A stretch of DNA of 64,000 nucleotides from Streptomyces sp. NBC_00654 (GTDB lineage: Bacteria; Actinomycetota; Actinomycetes; Streptomycetales; Streptomycetaceae), in NCBI RefSeq assembly GCF_026341775.1, contig NZ_JAPEOB010000001.1, positions 806,001 through 870,000 on the forward strand, in the 5' to 3' direction. Positions 57,471-64,000 of this stretch are shown one piece after another (the stretch's first letter is position 1; each line of letters starts with the position of its first letter). The notes under the pieces were generated by a model. That model ran no database searches and was not told the DNA's origin. It was given only the letters and a program-made list of their open reading frames with translations. A program made the translations under genes and the position numbers.

Positions 57471-57510
57471 GAGGCCTGCTGCCACGCACCTGCGTGTGGC
57501 AGCAGGCCTC
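57471..57510. terminator. Hairpin terminator after ilvD
   Basis: A perfect 15-bp stem GAGGCCTGCTGCCAC (57471-57485) with GTGGCAGCAGGCCTC (57496-57510), loop 10 nt, about 30 bp after the stop. Serves convergent ilvD and the kinase gene. Confidence 0.8.
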
Positions 57511-57529
57511 TGTACGTGTCCGGGGACCA

Positions 57530-57604
57530 GGTCACGTATGTGTCCGGGCGTCCGGGTCACGTACGCGGGCGGGCGTCCTGGTCATATACGCGGGCGAGCC
57601 CCCC
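57530..57604. repeat. 25-bp tandem repeat after ilvD
   Basis: Units 57530-57554, 57555-57579 and 57580-57604 start GGTCA[CT][GA]TA and continue with a GGGCG-rich half; identity between neighbours is about 75 percent or better. It abuts the stop of the kinase gene at 57606. Convergent, non-coding. Confidence 0.7.
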
Positions 57605-57605
57605 G

Positions 57606-59768
57606 TCACCAGCTCCGCGGGTCCCGCCCGTCGACGGCGAACACGGACCCGTCCGGGGCCGTACCCACCACGATCCGCCCCGCCACCACGGGTGCGGGCA
57701 GGGCCGACGCGTAGGTGAGCCTGCCTTCCCGCAGCCGGGCGGGGGTCTGCCCCGCCAGCGCACCCCGCCCGGTGTCGACGGCCAGCAGCCGCCCGTCCGC
57801 CGCGGAGAAGTACAGCTGTTCGCCCGGCCCGAGGACGGGTGCCGAGGCCCGCCCGACGCCCGTCTCCAGCCGCCACCGCTCGGGTTCCGTCCGCGATTCC
57901 GTGTCGATGGCGAGCAGCGTTCCTCCCCGGGCGAGGAGATACGCGGTGCCGCCGCCCAGGACCACCTGCGGATCGTTCAGCCGGAAGGGCAGCTCGATAC
58001 GGGCCAGGGCGCGCGCGTCGGGGTCGTAGCGGACGAGCGCGACGGTCTCCGAGTCCCCGTTCATCGCCGTCAGGACGAGCGAGCCGTCAGCGGTACCGGC
58101 CGGAGTGAGCATCCCGTCCAGCCGCCGCTGCCACGCCGTCCTCCCCTTCGCGCCGTCGAGGGCGGTGACGAGGGTGGTCGAGCCGGAGGGCGAGTGCTCG
58201 AAGGCGTACGCCAGCCCGGACGCCGTGTCGTAGGCGGCGAAGTCGGGGCGCGCGTGCCCGCGGACCGGGTGCTCCCAGCGGGCCTTCCCGGTCGCGCCGT
58301 CGAGCGCCTTCACCGTGCCGTCGTCCGTGACCAGCAGCAGCGTGTCACCCGCCGCGAACGGGGCGTCCGGGTACGCGGAGACGTCCGTGTCCCGGACCTG
58401 CGTGCCCTCGGCCGGGTCGTACGTGCGCAGGGTCCCGCCCGGGTCCGCGCTGTGCACGAGACCGCCCGCGACCACGGGCGGCCAGGCGGTCCTCCGCGCC
58501 GCGCCCCCCGCGGCGGCGGCCGGGTCCGACCAGAGCACGCGGCCGTCCACCGGGTCCAGGCGCGCGGTGCCGGCCCCGGCCGCCGCGCAGTAGATCCCCG
58601 AGCCCGCCGCGGTTTCGGAGCCGGCGGCCGAGCCGCTCCCGTCCGCGGAACAGACGGGGGTGGCGCTTCCGGCGGTCCGCAGCGGGGTGTGCCACGGTGC
58701 GAAGGCGGCCTTCTTCCCGGTCTCCGGCGTCCTCGGCCCGGCCGTGCCGCCCCACATTTCCGACGCGGCCACACCCGCCCCGGTCACCAGCACGAGCAGC
58801 GCGACGGCCGCCGCCACGAGCCGGCCGCGCGGCCGGCGCCGTACGACGGCCGGCGGCACGGCCCGTACATGGGTCGTGGGCCCGTCGTCCGCCTCCACGG
58901 CCACCGGCCGGCGCTGCGCGGGTATGAACGCGGCGGCCTCGTACGACGGAGGGTGCAGCGCCGCCATGATCTCGTCCGGCGTGGGCCGTTCGGCCGGGTC
59001 CTTGGCCAGGCACCGGCCGACCAGCGGCGCGAGATCACCGGGCACCCCGGCGAGATCCGCCTCGTCGTGCACCACCTGGTACGCCACGATGTACGGGCTG
59101 TCCGAGTCGAAGGGACCGCTGCCCGTCGCCGCGTGGACCAGCACGGCCCCCAGCGCGAACACATCGGCGGCGGGGCCGACCTCGCGCGGCCGCTGGAACT
59201 GTTCGGGCGCCATATAGGGCGGCGAACCGATCAGCTTGCCGGTCTCGGTGCGCAGATCGCTGTCGTACGGCCGGGAGATCCCGAAGTCGATGACCTTGGG
59301 CCCGGAATCGGAGAGCAGGACGTTGCTCGGCTTGAGATCGCGGTGGATGACCCCGGCCCGGTGGATGTCGCGCAGGGCCTCGGCGAGCCCGGCGGTCAGC
59401 CTGCGCAGCTCGGCGGGAGCCAGGGGCCCGTTCCGCTTCACCTGCTCGGCGAGGGTGGGGCCGGGTACGTAGAGGGTGGCCATCCACGGGCGTCCGGCTC
59501 CCGGATCGGCATCGACGACCGGTGCGGTGAACGCCCCGCTCACCCGCCGCGCGGCCGCCACCTCCTGCCGGAAACGCGCCCGGAACTCGGGATCCGCCGC
59601 ATACGGCCCGTGCACCACCTTGACCGCCAGCTGGAGCCCCGAGGCGGAGCGCGCCAGATGCACGACACCCATGCCGCCCGATCCGAGACATGCCTCCAGC
59701 CGGTACGTTCCGGCGTACTCCGGATGCTCCGCTTCCGGATTGGCTCCGGTCTCTCGCAGCGGCGGCAT
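57606..59768 (-). CDS. Receptor Ser/Thr protein kinase with extracellular PQQ-like beta-propeller
   Basis: A 720-residue Hanks-type kinase. Catalytic domain about residues 20-275: glycine loop LGSGGMGVVHLAR, Lys in LAVKVV, HRDLKPSNV and KVIDFGIS. A juxtamembrane linker and one membrane segment (about 313-333, GRLVAAAVALLVLVTG) lead to an outside domain of about 370 residues with repeated strands such as LDPVDGRVLW, LDGATGKARW and VDGRDPRSW, typical of PQQ-like propeller blades. The ligand is unknown. ATG at 59768. Divergent from the small SH3 gene. Confidence 0.93.
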   Translation of the reverse strand: MPPLRETGANPEAEHPEYAGTYRLEACLGSGGMGVVHLARSASGLQLAVKVVHGPYAADPEFRARFRQEVAAARRVSGAFTAPVVDADPGAGRPWMATLYVPGPTLAEQVKRNGPLAPAELRRLTAGLAEALRDIHRAGVIHRDLKPSNVLLSDSGPKVIDFGISRPYDSDLRTETGKLIGSPPYMAPEQFQRPREVGPAADVFALGAVLVHAATGSGPFDSDSPYIVAYQVVHDEADLAGVPGDLAPLVGRCLAKDPAERPTPDEIMAALHPPSYEAAAFIPAQRRPVAVEADDGPTTHVRAVPPAVVRRRPRGRLVAAAVALLVLVTGAGVAASEMWGGTAGPRTPETGKKAAFAPWHTPLRTAGSATPVCSADGSGSAAGSETAAGSGIYCAAAGAGTARLDPVDGRVLWSDPAAAAGGAARRTAWPPVVAGGLVHSADPGGTLRTYDPAEGTQVRDTDVSAYPDAPFAAGDTLLLVTDDGTVKALDGATGKARWEHPVRGHARPDFAAYDTASGLAYAFEHSPSGSTTLVTALDGAKGRTAWQRRLDGMLTPAGTADGSLVLTAMNGDSETVALVRYDPDARALARIELPFRLNDPQVVLGGGTAYLLARGGTLLAIDTESRTEPERWRLETGVGRASAPVLGPGEQLYFSAADGRLLAVDTGRGALAGQTPARLREGRLTYASALPAPVVAGRIVVGTAPDGSVFAVDGRDPRSW

Positions 59769-59892
59769 CGCCCACCCCCGTGTGTTCGTCCGCAAGCGCG
59801 ACGCACGGAGCCTAGTCGATGGTGCGTACGAGCGGCGTGGGGCTTGTTAGCCTGCGCGTCGTAGTCATCGTTTCTCAACGGGGGAGGCCCTC

Positions 59893-60252
59893 ATGGGCGT
59901 TGAAGAGCAGAGCACGGCCACAGTGGACACGGCGGTGGACACGGCGGTGGAAGCGGCGGTCGGCACGGACGGGGCGGCCTCCGTCGAGGCGGCCTCCGAC
60001 GATCTGGCCAAGTACCCGATCGCACCGGGCTACCGCGTCAACGTCCGGGTGGGACCGGGGACCAACTACCGGATCGTCCGGACCCTTCCGTACGGGATGA
60101 AGGTCCCGATCTACTGCCAGAAGCCGGGGGAGCGGGTCACCGGCCCGTACGGCACGTCGAACCTCTGGGACAACATCGCCAACGGACAGTTCGTCGCGGA
60201 CGCCTACGTCCACACCGGCACCGACGGCTACGTCGCGCCGCGCTGCGACTGA
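59893..60252 (+). CDS. Small SH3-domain protein
   Basis: A 119-residue protein. Residues 1-40 are an acidic Ala/Val/Thr helix with a VDTAV repeat encoded by a short DNA repeat. Residues 45-117 form a bacterial SH3-like domain (NVRVGPGTNYRIVRTLPYGMKV, and YVHTGTDGYVAPRCD at the end). No signal peptide or membrane segment is seen, which is odd since SH3b domains usually act at the cell wall. ATG at 59893 with GGGGAGG upstream. Next to the divergent receptor kinase, a possible partner or substrate. Confidence 0.8.
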   Translation: MGVEEQSTATVDTAVDTAVEAAVGTDGAASVEAASDDLAKYPIAPGYRVNVRVGPGTNYRIVRTLPYGMKVPIYCQKPGERVTGPYGTSNLWDNIANGQFVADAYVHTGTDGYVAPRCD

Positions 60253-60280
60253 AACCGGCCGCCCGGGGATAATCGACCCC

Positions 60281-60787
60281 GTGAGCGAGAACAGTGAAGC
60301 ATCCGGCCCGCGGCCCGAGCCCATCCGTTTCTTCGGTACGACCTGGGTCGACCACGACGGGGGCTACGGGCTGCGGCGCGTCGGTGTCGCGGCCGGCTCG
60401 CTCGCCGCGGCGGTCGCCGCCTGCTTCGTGCTCCGCTTCGCCTACCAGGGCCTGGAGATCGCGGAGGTCGGCAGCTTCGTCGGGATGCTGGTCATCCTGA
60501 TGTTCGGCATCTGCAGCGCCATCGCCTTCCGCAAGACGTGGGAAGGCTTCGGCTCCCGCCCGGCGGATCCGGGCCGCGAGGACAATCTCCGCGGCCTGAA
60601 GTCGATCGGTTTCATCGGCTCGCTGCTGGCGTATTTCTTCCGCTCCCTGCTGGAGGCGCCCGGCGAGAAGCTCCGGCGCACGGAGTACGAGACCGCCGCC
60701 GCCCAGTACGCGAAGCGCCGCTCGTCGCGCACCGGGAACCCGGCGGCCCGCGGGACGGCCAAGGGCAAACGGCCCAAGAACCGCTGA
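60281..60787 (+). CDS. Integral membrane protein of unknown function
   Basis: A 168-residue protein with about two or three hydrophobic segments (about 34-56, 60-85 and 112-125) and a basic, probably disordered C-terminal tail (AKRRSSRTGNPAARG and KGKRPKNR). Begins VSENSEASG; an early conserved-looking motif is FFGTTWVDHDGGYGLRRVG. GTG at 60281, 28 bp after the SH3 gene on the same strand, so probably co-transcribed. No family named. Confidence 0.72.
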   Translation: MSENSEASGPRPEPIRFFGTTWVDHDGGYGLRRVGVAAGSLAAAVAACFVLRFAYQGLEIAEVGSFVGMLVILMFGICSAIAFRKTWEGFGSRPADPGREDNLRGLKSIGFIGSLLAYFFRSLLEAPGEKLRRTEYETAAAQYAKRRSSRTGNPAARGTAKGKRPKNR

Positions 60788-60851
60788 CTCCTCCGCGCCG
60801 CCCCGTGCGATGCCTTGACGGGGGAGAACCACCGGACCCAAAATTCAACAC

Positions 60852-61739
60852 ATGGCGAATTACGCGCGGGCCGAGGAGCCGGACCCAGAACCGGCACCGG
60901 CAGCGGAGCCGACTCCGGAGCCCGCGCCGGCTGCGGAGCCGACCCCGGCTCGCGCACCGGCTCACGCTCCCCCCGCCGTGGAAGCCCGCTCCCTCACCGT
61001 CGTACGAGGCGACCGCACCGTCCTGCGCGACCTCGGCTTCACGGTCGAACCCGGCAGGATCACCGGCCTTCTCGGCCCCTCCGGCTGCGGCAAATCCACG
61101 CTGATGCGCGCCGTGGTCGGCACCCAGGCCAAGGCCACCGGCACGCTCGACGTCCTCGGCCTCCCCGCGGGCCACCCCGCACTGCGCCCCCGTATCGGGT
61201 ACGTCACCCAGGCGCCGTCCGTGTACACCGACCTCACGGTCCGGCAGAACCTCGACTACTTCGCGGCCGTCCTCCAGCCCGGCCGCGCCCGGCGCGAAGC
61301 CCGACGGGAAGCCGTCACCCGGGCCATCCGGGACGTCGACCTCACCACCCGTACCGACGCCCTGGCCGGCACCCTCTCCGGCGGCCAGCTGAGCCGTGTC
61401 TCCCTCGCCGCCGCCCTGCTGGGCACGCCCGAACTGCTGGTCCTCGACGAACCGACCGTCGGCCTCGACCCCGTACTCCGCCGCGACCTGTGGAACCTCT
61501 TCCACACCCTCGCCGCCGACCGGGGCACCACGCTCCTGGTCTCCTCCCACGTCATGGACGAGGCCGAACGCTGCCACCGCCTGCTGCTGATGCGCGAGGG
61601 CGGGATCCTCGCCGCGGGCACACCCGAGGACCTGCGCCGCCGCACCGGCTCGGAGACCGTCGGGGAAGCCTTCCTCCACCTGGTCGACGAGGCAGCCGCA
61701 GCCGCCGCGACCGCCCCCAGCGGGGAGGCCACCCCATGA
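60852..61739 (+). CDS. ABC-2 exporter ATP-binding protein
   Basis: A 295-residue ATPase. Residues 8-40 are an unusual Pro/Glu/Ala repeat (PEPAPAAEPT twice), likely disordered. Walker A GPSGCGKST at 75-83, signature LSGGQLSRV, Walker B LLVLDEPTVGLD, and the switch His in VSSHVMDE. Of the DrrA/CcmA drug- or lipid-export type. ATG at 60852. Its stop overlaps the permease start (ATGA). Confidence 0.92.
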   Translation: MANYARAEEPDPEPAPAAEPTPEPAPAAEPTPARAPAHAPPAVEARSLTVVRGDRTVLRDLGFTVEPGRITGLLGPSGCGKSTLMRAVVGTQAKATGTLDVLGLPAGHPALRPRIGYVTQAPSVYTDLTVRQNLDYFAAVLQPGRARREARREAVTRAIRDVDLTTRTDALAGTLSGGQLSRVSLAAALLGTPELLVLDEPTVGLDPVLRRDLWNLFHTLAADRGTTLLVSSHVMDEAERCHRLLLMREGGILAAGTPEDLRRRTGSETVGEAFLHLVDEAAAAAATAPSGEATP

Positions 61740-62563
61740 CCCCCGACCGCTCCACACCCCCCGGCGGCCCCGCAACACCCACCCGCCCCGCGGAACACCT
61801 CCACCTCGTGGCCCCCTCCCGCTTCCTGACCCCGGCCCGTACGACCGCCACCGCCGCCCGGGTCCTGCGCCAGCTCCGTCACGATCCGCGCACCGTCGCC
61901 CTGCTGCTGCTCGTCCCCGTCCTGATGATCACGCTGCTCCGGTACGTCTTCGACGGCAGTCCGCGGACCTTCGACTCCATCGGCGCCTCGCTGCTCGGCA
62001 TCTTCCCGCTCATCACGATGTTCCTGGTGACCTCGATCGCCACCCTGCGCGAACGCACCTCGGGCACCCTCGAACGCCTCCTCGCCATGCCGCTCGGCAA
62101 GGGCGACCTGATCGCGGGCTACGCCCTCGCGTTCGCCGCCGTGGCCGTCGCCCAGTCCGTGCTGGCCACCGCGCTCTCCGTAGGGGTACTGGGCCTGGAC
62201 GTCATCGGCTCACCGTGGCTGCTGCTCCTGGTCGCGCTGCTCGACGCGCTCCTGGGGACGGCGCTCGGCCTGTTCGTCTCGGCGTTCGCGGCCTCCGAAT
62301 TCCAGGCGGTCCAGTTCATGCCGGCGGTGATCTTCCCGCAGCTCCTGCTCTGCGGCCTGTTCACCCCGCGCGACCGGATGCACCCGGCGCTCGAAGCGAT
62401 CTCCGACGTACTGCCCATGTCGTACGCCGTCGACGGCATGAACCAGGTCCTGCGCCACACGGACATCACCGCGGACTTCGTCCGCGACATCGCGGTCGTC
62501 GCGGGCTGCGGGCTCCTCGTCCTCTGTCTGGGCGCGGCCACCCTCAGCCGCCGCACGGTCTGA
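61736..62563 (+). CDS. ABC-2 exporter permease
   Basis: A 275-residue membrane partner of the upstream ATPase, with about six hydrophobic segments (first near 55-70) and the ABC-2 signature region RERTSGTLERLLAMPL. A Pro/Thr-rich cytoplasmic start of about 25 residues. ATG at 61736 in a 4-bp overlap. Substrate unknown; such pairs export antibiotics, lipids or polymers. Confidence 0.92.
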   Translation: MTPDRSTPPGGPATPTRPAEHLHLVAPSRFLTPARTTATAARVLRQLRHDPRTVALLLLVPVLMITLLRYVFDGSPRTFDSIGASLLGIFPLITMFLVTSIATLRERTSGTLERLLAMPLGKGDLIAGYALAFAAVAVAQSVLATALSVGVLGLDVIGSPWLLLLVALLDALLGTALGLFVSAFAASEFQAVQFMPAVIFPQLLLCGLFTPRDRMHPALEAISDVLPMSYAVDGMNQVLRHTDITADFVRDIAVVAGCGLLVLCLGAATLSRRTV

Positions 62564-62627
62564 ACCACCGGTGCAAGGATGACGAGGACGACCGACCAGC
62601 ACAGAGCACCGCCCGGAGGGTGAACGC

Positions 62628-63437
62628 ATGACCCAGACAGTCGCAGTCCTCGGCACCGGCAAGATCGGCGAGGCCCTGCTCAGCGGCATGATCCGGGCGG
62701 GCTGGCGCCCCGCCGACCTGCTGGTGACCACCCGCCGCTCCGAGCGCGCGGAGGAGCTCCGCACGCGATACGGCGTCGAGTCCGTCACCAACGCCGAAGC
62801 CGCCAAGAACGCCGACATCCTCATCCTCGCGGTCAAGCCCCAGGACATGGGCAGGCTCCTCGACGAACTCACCCCCCACATCACCGCCGACCGGCTGGTG
62901 ATCAGCGCCGCCGCGGGCATCACGACCGCGTTCATCGAGGACCGCCTGACCGCGGACACCCCCGTGGTCCGCGTCATGCCCAACACCCCCGTCCTGGTCG
63001 ACGAGGGCATGTCCGTCATCTCTGCCGGCAGCCACGCCACCACCGAGCACCTCACCACCGCCGAGGAGATCTTCGGCGGCGTCGGCAAGACCCTCCGGGT
63101 CCCGGAGTCCCAGCAGGACGCGGCCACCGCGCTCTCCGGCTCCGGACCCGCGTACTTCTACTTCCTCGTCGAGGCGATGACCGACGCGGGCATCCTTCTG
63201 GGCCTGCCCCGTGCCCAGGCCCACGACCTCATCGTCCAGGCGGCCATCGGCGCCGCGGTCATGCTCCGCGACAGCGGCGAACACCCGGTCAAGCTCCGCG
63301 AGGCCGTCACCAGCCCGGCCGGCACCACCATCAGCGCCATCCGTGAACTGGAGAACCACGGAGTGCGCGCCGCGCTCATCGCCGCCCTGGAGGCGGCCCG
63401 CGACCGCAGCCGCGAGCTGGCCTCCGGCAACGGCTGA
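62628..63437 (+). CDS. proC: Pyrroline-5-carboxylate reductase
   Basis: Last step of proline synthesis. In 269 residues: NAD(P) motif VAVLGTGKIGEALL near residue 4, VKPQDM, VRVMPNTPVLVDEGM, and the C-terminal dimerisation helix with GSGPAYFYFLVEAM and VTSPAGTTISAI. ATG at 62628 with GGAGGGTGAACGC upstream. Independent of the ABC genes 64 bp upstream, though a shared transcript cannot be excluded. Confidence 0.96.
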   Translation: MTQTVAVLGTGKIGEALLSGMIRAGWRPADLLVTTRRSERAEELRTRYGVESVTNAEAAKNADILILAVKPQDMGRLLDELTPHITADRLVISAAAGITTAFIEDRLTADTPVVRVMPNTPVLVDEGMSVISAGSHATTEHLTTAEEIFGGVGKTLRVPESQQDAATALSGSGPAYFYFLVEAMTDAGILLGLPRAQAHDLIVQAAIGAAVMLRDSGEHPVKLREAVTSPAGTTISAIRELENHGVRAALIAALEAARDRSRELASGNG

Positions 63438-63439
63438 CA

Positions 63440-63463
63440 GCCGACGGGACACCGGCCGTCGGC
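63440..63463. terminator. Convergent hairpin after proC
   Basis: GCCGACGG (63440-63447) pairs with CCGTCGGC (63456-63463), loop 8 nt, right after the proC stop and before the stop of the minus-strand hydrolase. Short but convergent placement supports a role. Confidence 0.5.
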
Positions 63464-63475
63464 GCGGCCCGTCCG

Positions 63476-64000
63476 TCAGACCGCCACCGCGGCCACCAGT
63501 TCCCGGCTCTCCACGACCTGCGCGAACCCACCGCCGTGCAACGACACGGCGGTGGCACGCGCCAACTCCTCCGCGCCGAGCGTCCACCCCCAGGGCCCGA
63601 CCCCGTCGAAGGTGTACGTCGCGTCGAGCGCGAAGAACACCCCGTACCCCAGGTTCCCGGCCATCCGCGCCGTGGTCTCCGCGCACATGTTGGTCTGGAT
63701 CCCGGCCACCACGATCTGCCGCACCCCGGCCTCCCGCAGCCAGGCATCCAGATCGGGCGTCCCGTAGAAGGCGGAGTTCACCGACTTCGTCACGAACAGC
63801 TCACCCCCGCGCCCCTTCCCGCGCCGCTCCTCCACATACGGCTTGAAGTCGTTGCCCGGGTGCCCGGGCCGCAGCGGCGAACCGGGCTTGTCCGAGTCGT
63901 GCCGTACGAAGACGACGGGCCGCCCGCTCGCCTGCCACGCGTCGATCAGATCCGCGATGTTCCGGTCCGCGTCCGGGTTGTTCCGGGCACCCCAGTACGC
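63476..64000 (-). CDS. Isochorismatase-like cysteine hydrolase (N terminus beyond window)
   Basis: The frame is open from the window edge at 64000 to a TGA at 63476, about 174 residues; the start lies outside. Visible: PVVFVRHDS, a VTKSVNSAF segment with the catalytic Lys, the GIQTNMCAETTARMAGNLGY loop with the catalytic Cys, and LDATYTFD. The N-terminal catalytic Asp is not in the window. Family members include nicotinamidases and other amidohydrolases; substrate not known. A start at 63835 would lose the FVRHDS strand and is rejected. Confidence 0.88.
   Translation of the reverse strand, partial: AYWGARNNPDADRNIADLIDAWQASGRPVVFVRHDSDKPGSPLRPGHPGNDFKPYVEERRGKGRGGELFVTKSVNSAFYGTPDLDAWLREAGVRQIVVAGIQTNMCAETTARMAGNLGYGVFFALDATYTFDGVGPWGWTLGAEELARATAVSLHGGGFAQVVESRELVAAVAV

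Noticed and set aside
55374..57560. 728-codon open frame antisense to ilvD
   Set aside because: Mirror of ilvD, lacking any recognisable domain.

Overview
The window is chromosomal DNA of a Streptomyces-type actinomycete. Evidence: very high G+C, strong G/C bias at third codon positions, many GTG starts, translationally coupled operons (ATGA and GTGA overlaps), and a gene order that, from memory, closely follows the S. coelicolor ftsH-to-proC core region. No rRNA, tRNA, CRISPR array, insertion sequence or prophage was seen. Almost all of the window is core chromosome; one block (33461-37113) looks accessory.

Layout. 1-5432: the end of ftsH, then folate biosynthesis: folE on the plus strand converging on a minus-strand set (folP, an NTF2-like protein, folB, folK, a DUF3180 membrane protein). 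5463-12446: an MprF-like lipid aminoacyltransferase divergent from a membrane-anchored esterase, then a quaternary-amine (OpuC-type) ABC importer. 12689-19660: a coiled-coil membrane protein, an isolated nuoD paralogue next to a MidA-family methyltransferase, a NarL-type two-component pair, a DUF5937/ArsR regulator and a 55-residue divergent gene. 19744-26864: a threonine-aldolase-like enzyme, then the coupled operon DUF2520-panC-nadB-nadC-coaX for CoA and NAD precursors. 27134-33361: small genes, a BlaI-type regulator, argA-like acetyltransferase, the nucleoid protein lsr2 and the chaperone clpC.

33461-37113 holds a two-gene module: a small trypco-like protein coupled to a 1097-residue trypsin-NACHT-LRR protein. 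This resembles predicted bacterial conflict (NLR-like) systems and is the best candidate for an undescribed system here. 37574-40709: a LytM/M23 peptidase, and a TetR/MFS efflux pair separated by a striking mirrored operator. 40901-44383: the cell-envelope stress operon sigE-cseA-cseB-cseC. 44587-49369: mutY, a secreted protein, disA (c-di-AMP synthase) and radA. 49610-57440: a sigma-like/anti-sigma-like/BACON fusion protein, a Cys-rich protein, a Ppx/GppA phosphatase, a sugar-phosphate isomerase-like protein coupled to a TetR regulator, and ilvD. 57606-64000: a receptor Ser/Thr kinase with a beta-propeller sensor, an SH3 protein, a membrane protein, an ABC-2 exporter, proC and the C-terminal part of an isochorismatase-like hydrolase.

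Two themes recur. Short tandem repeats (units of about 14-27 bp, 2-4 copies) sit in many gaps, usually just after stop codons. Several neighbours suggest functional links not obvious from annotation alone: NuoD2 with a MidA methyltransferase, DUF2520 with PanC, and an NTF2-like protein inside the folate operon.
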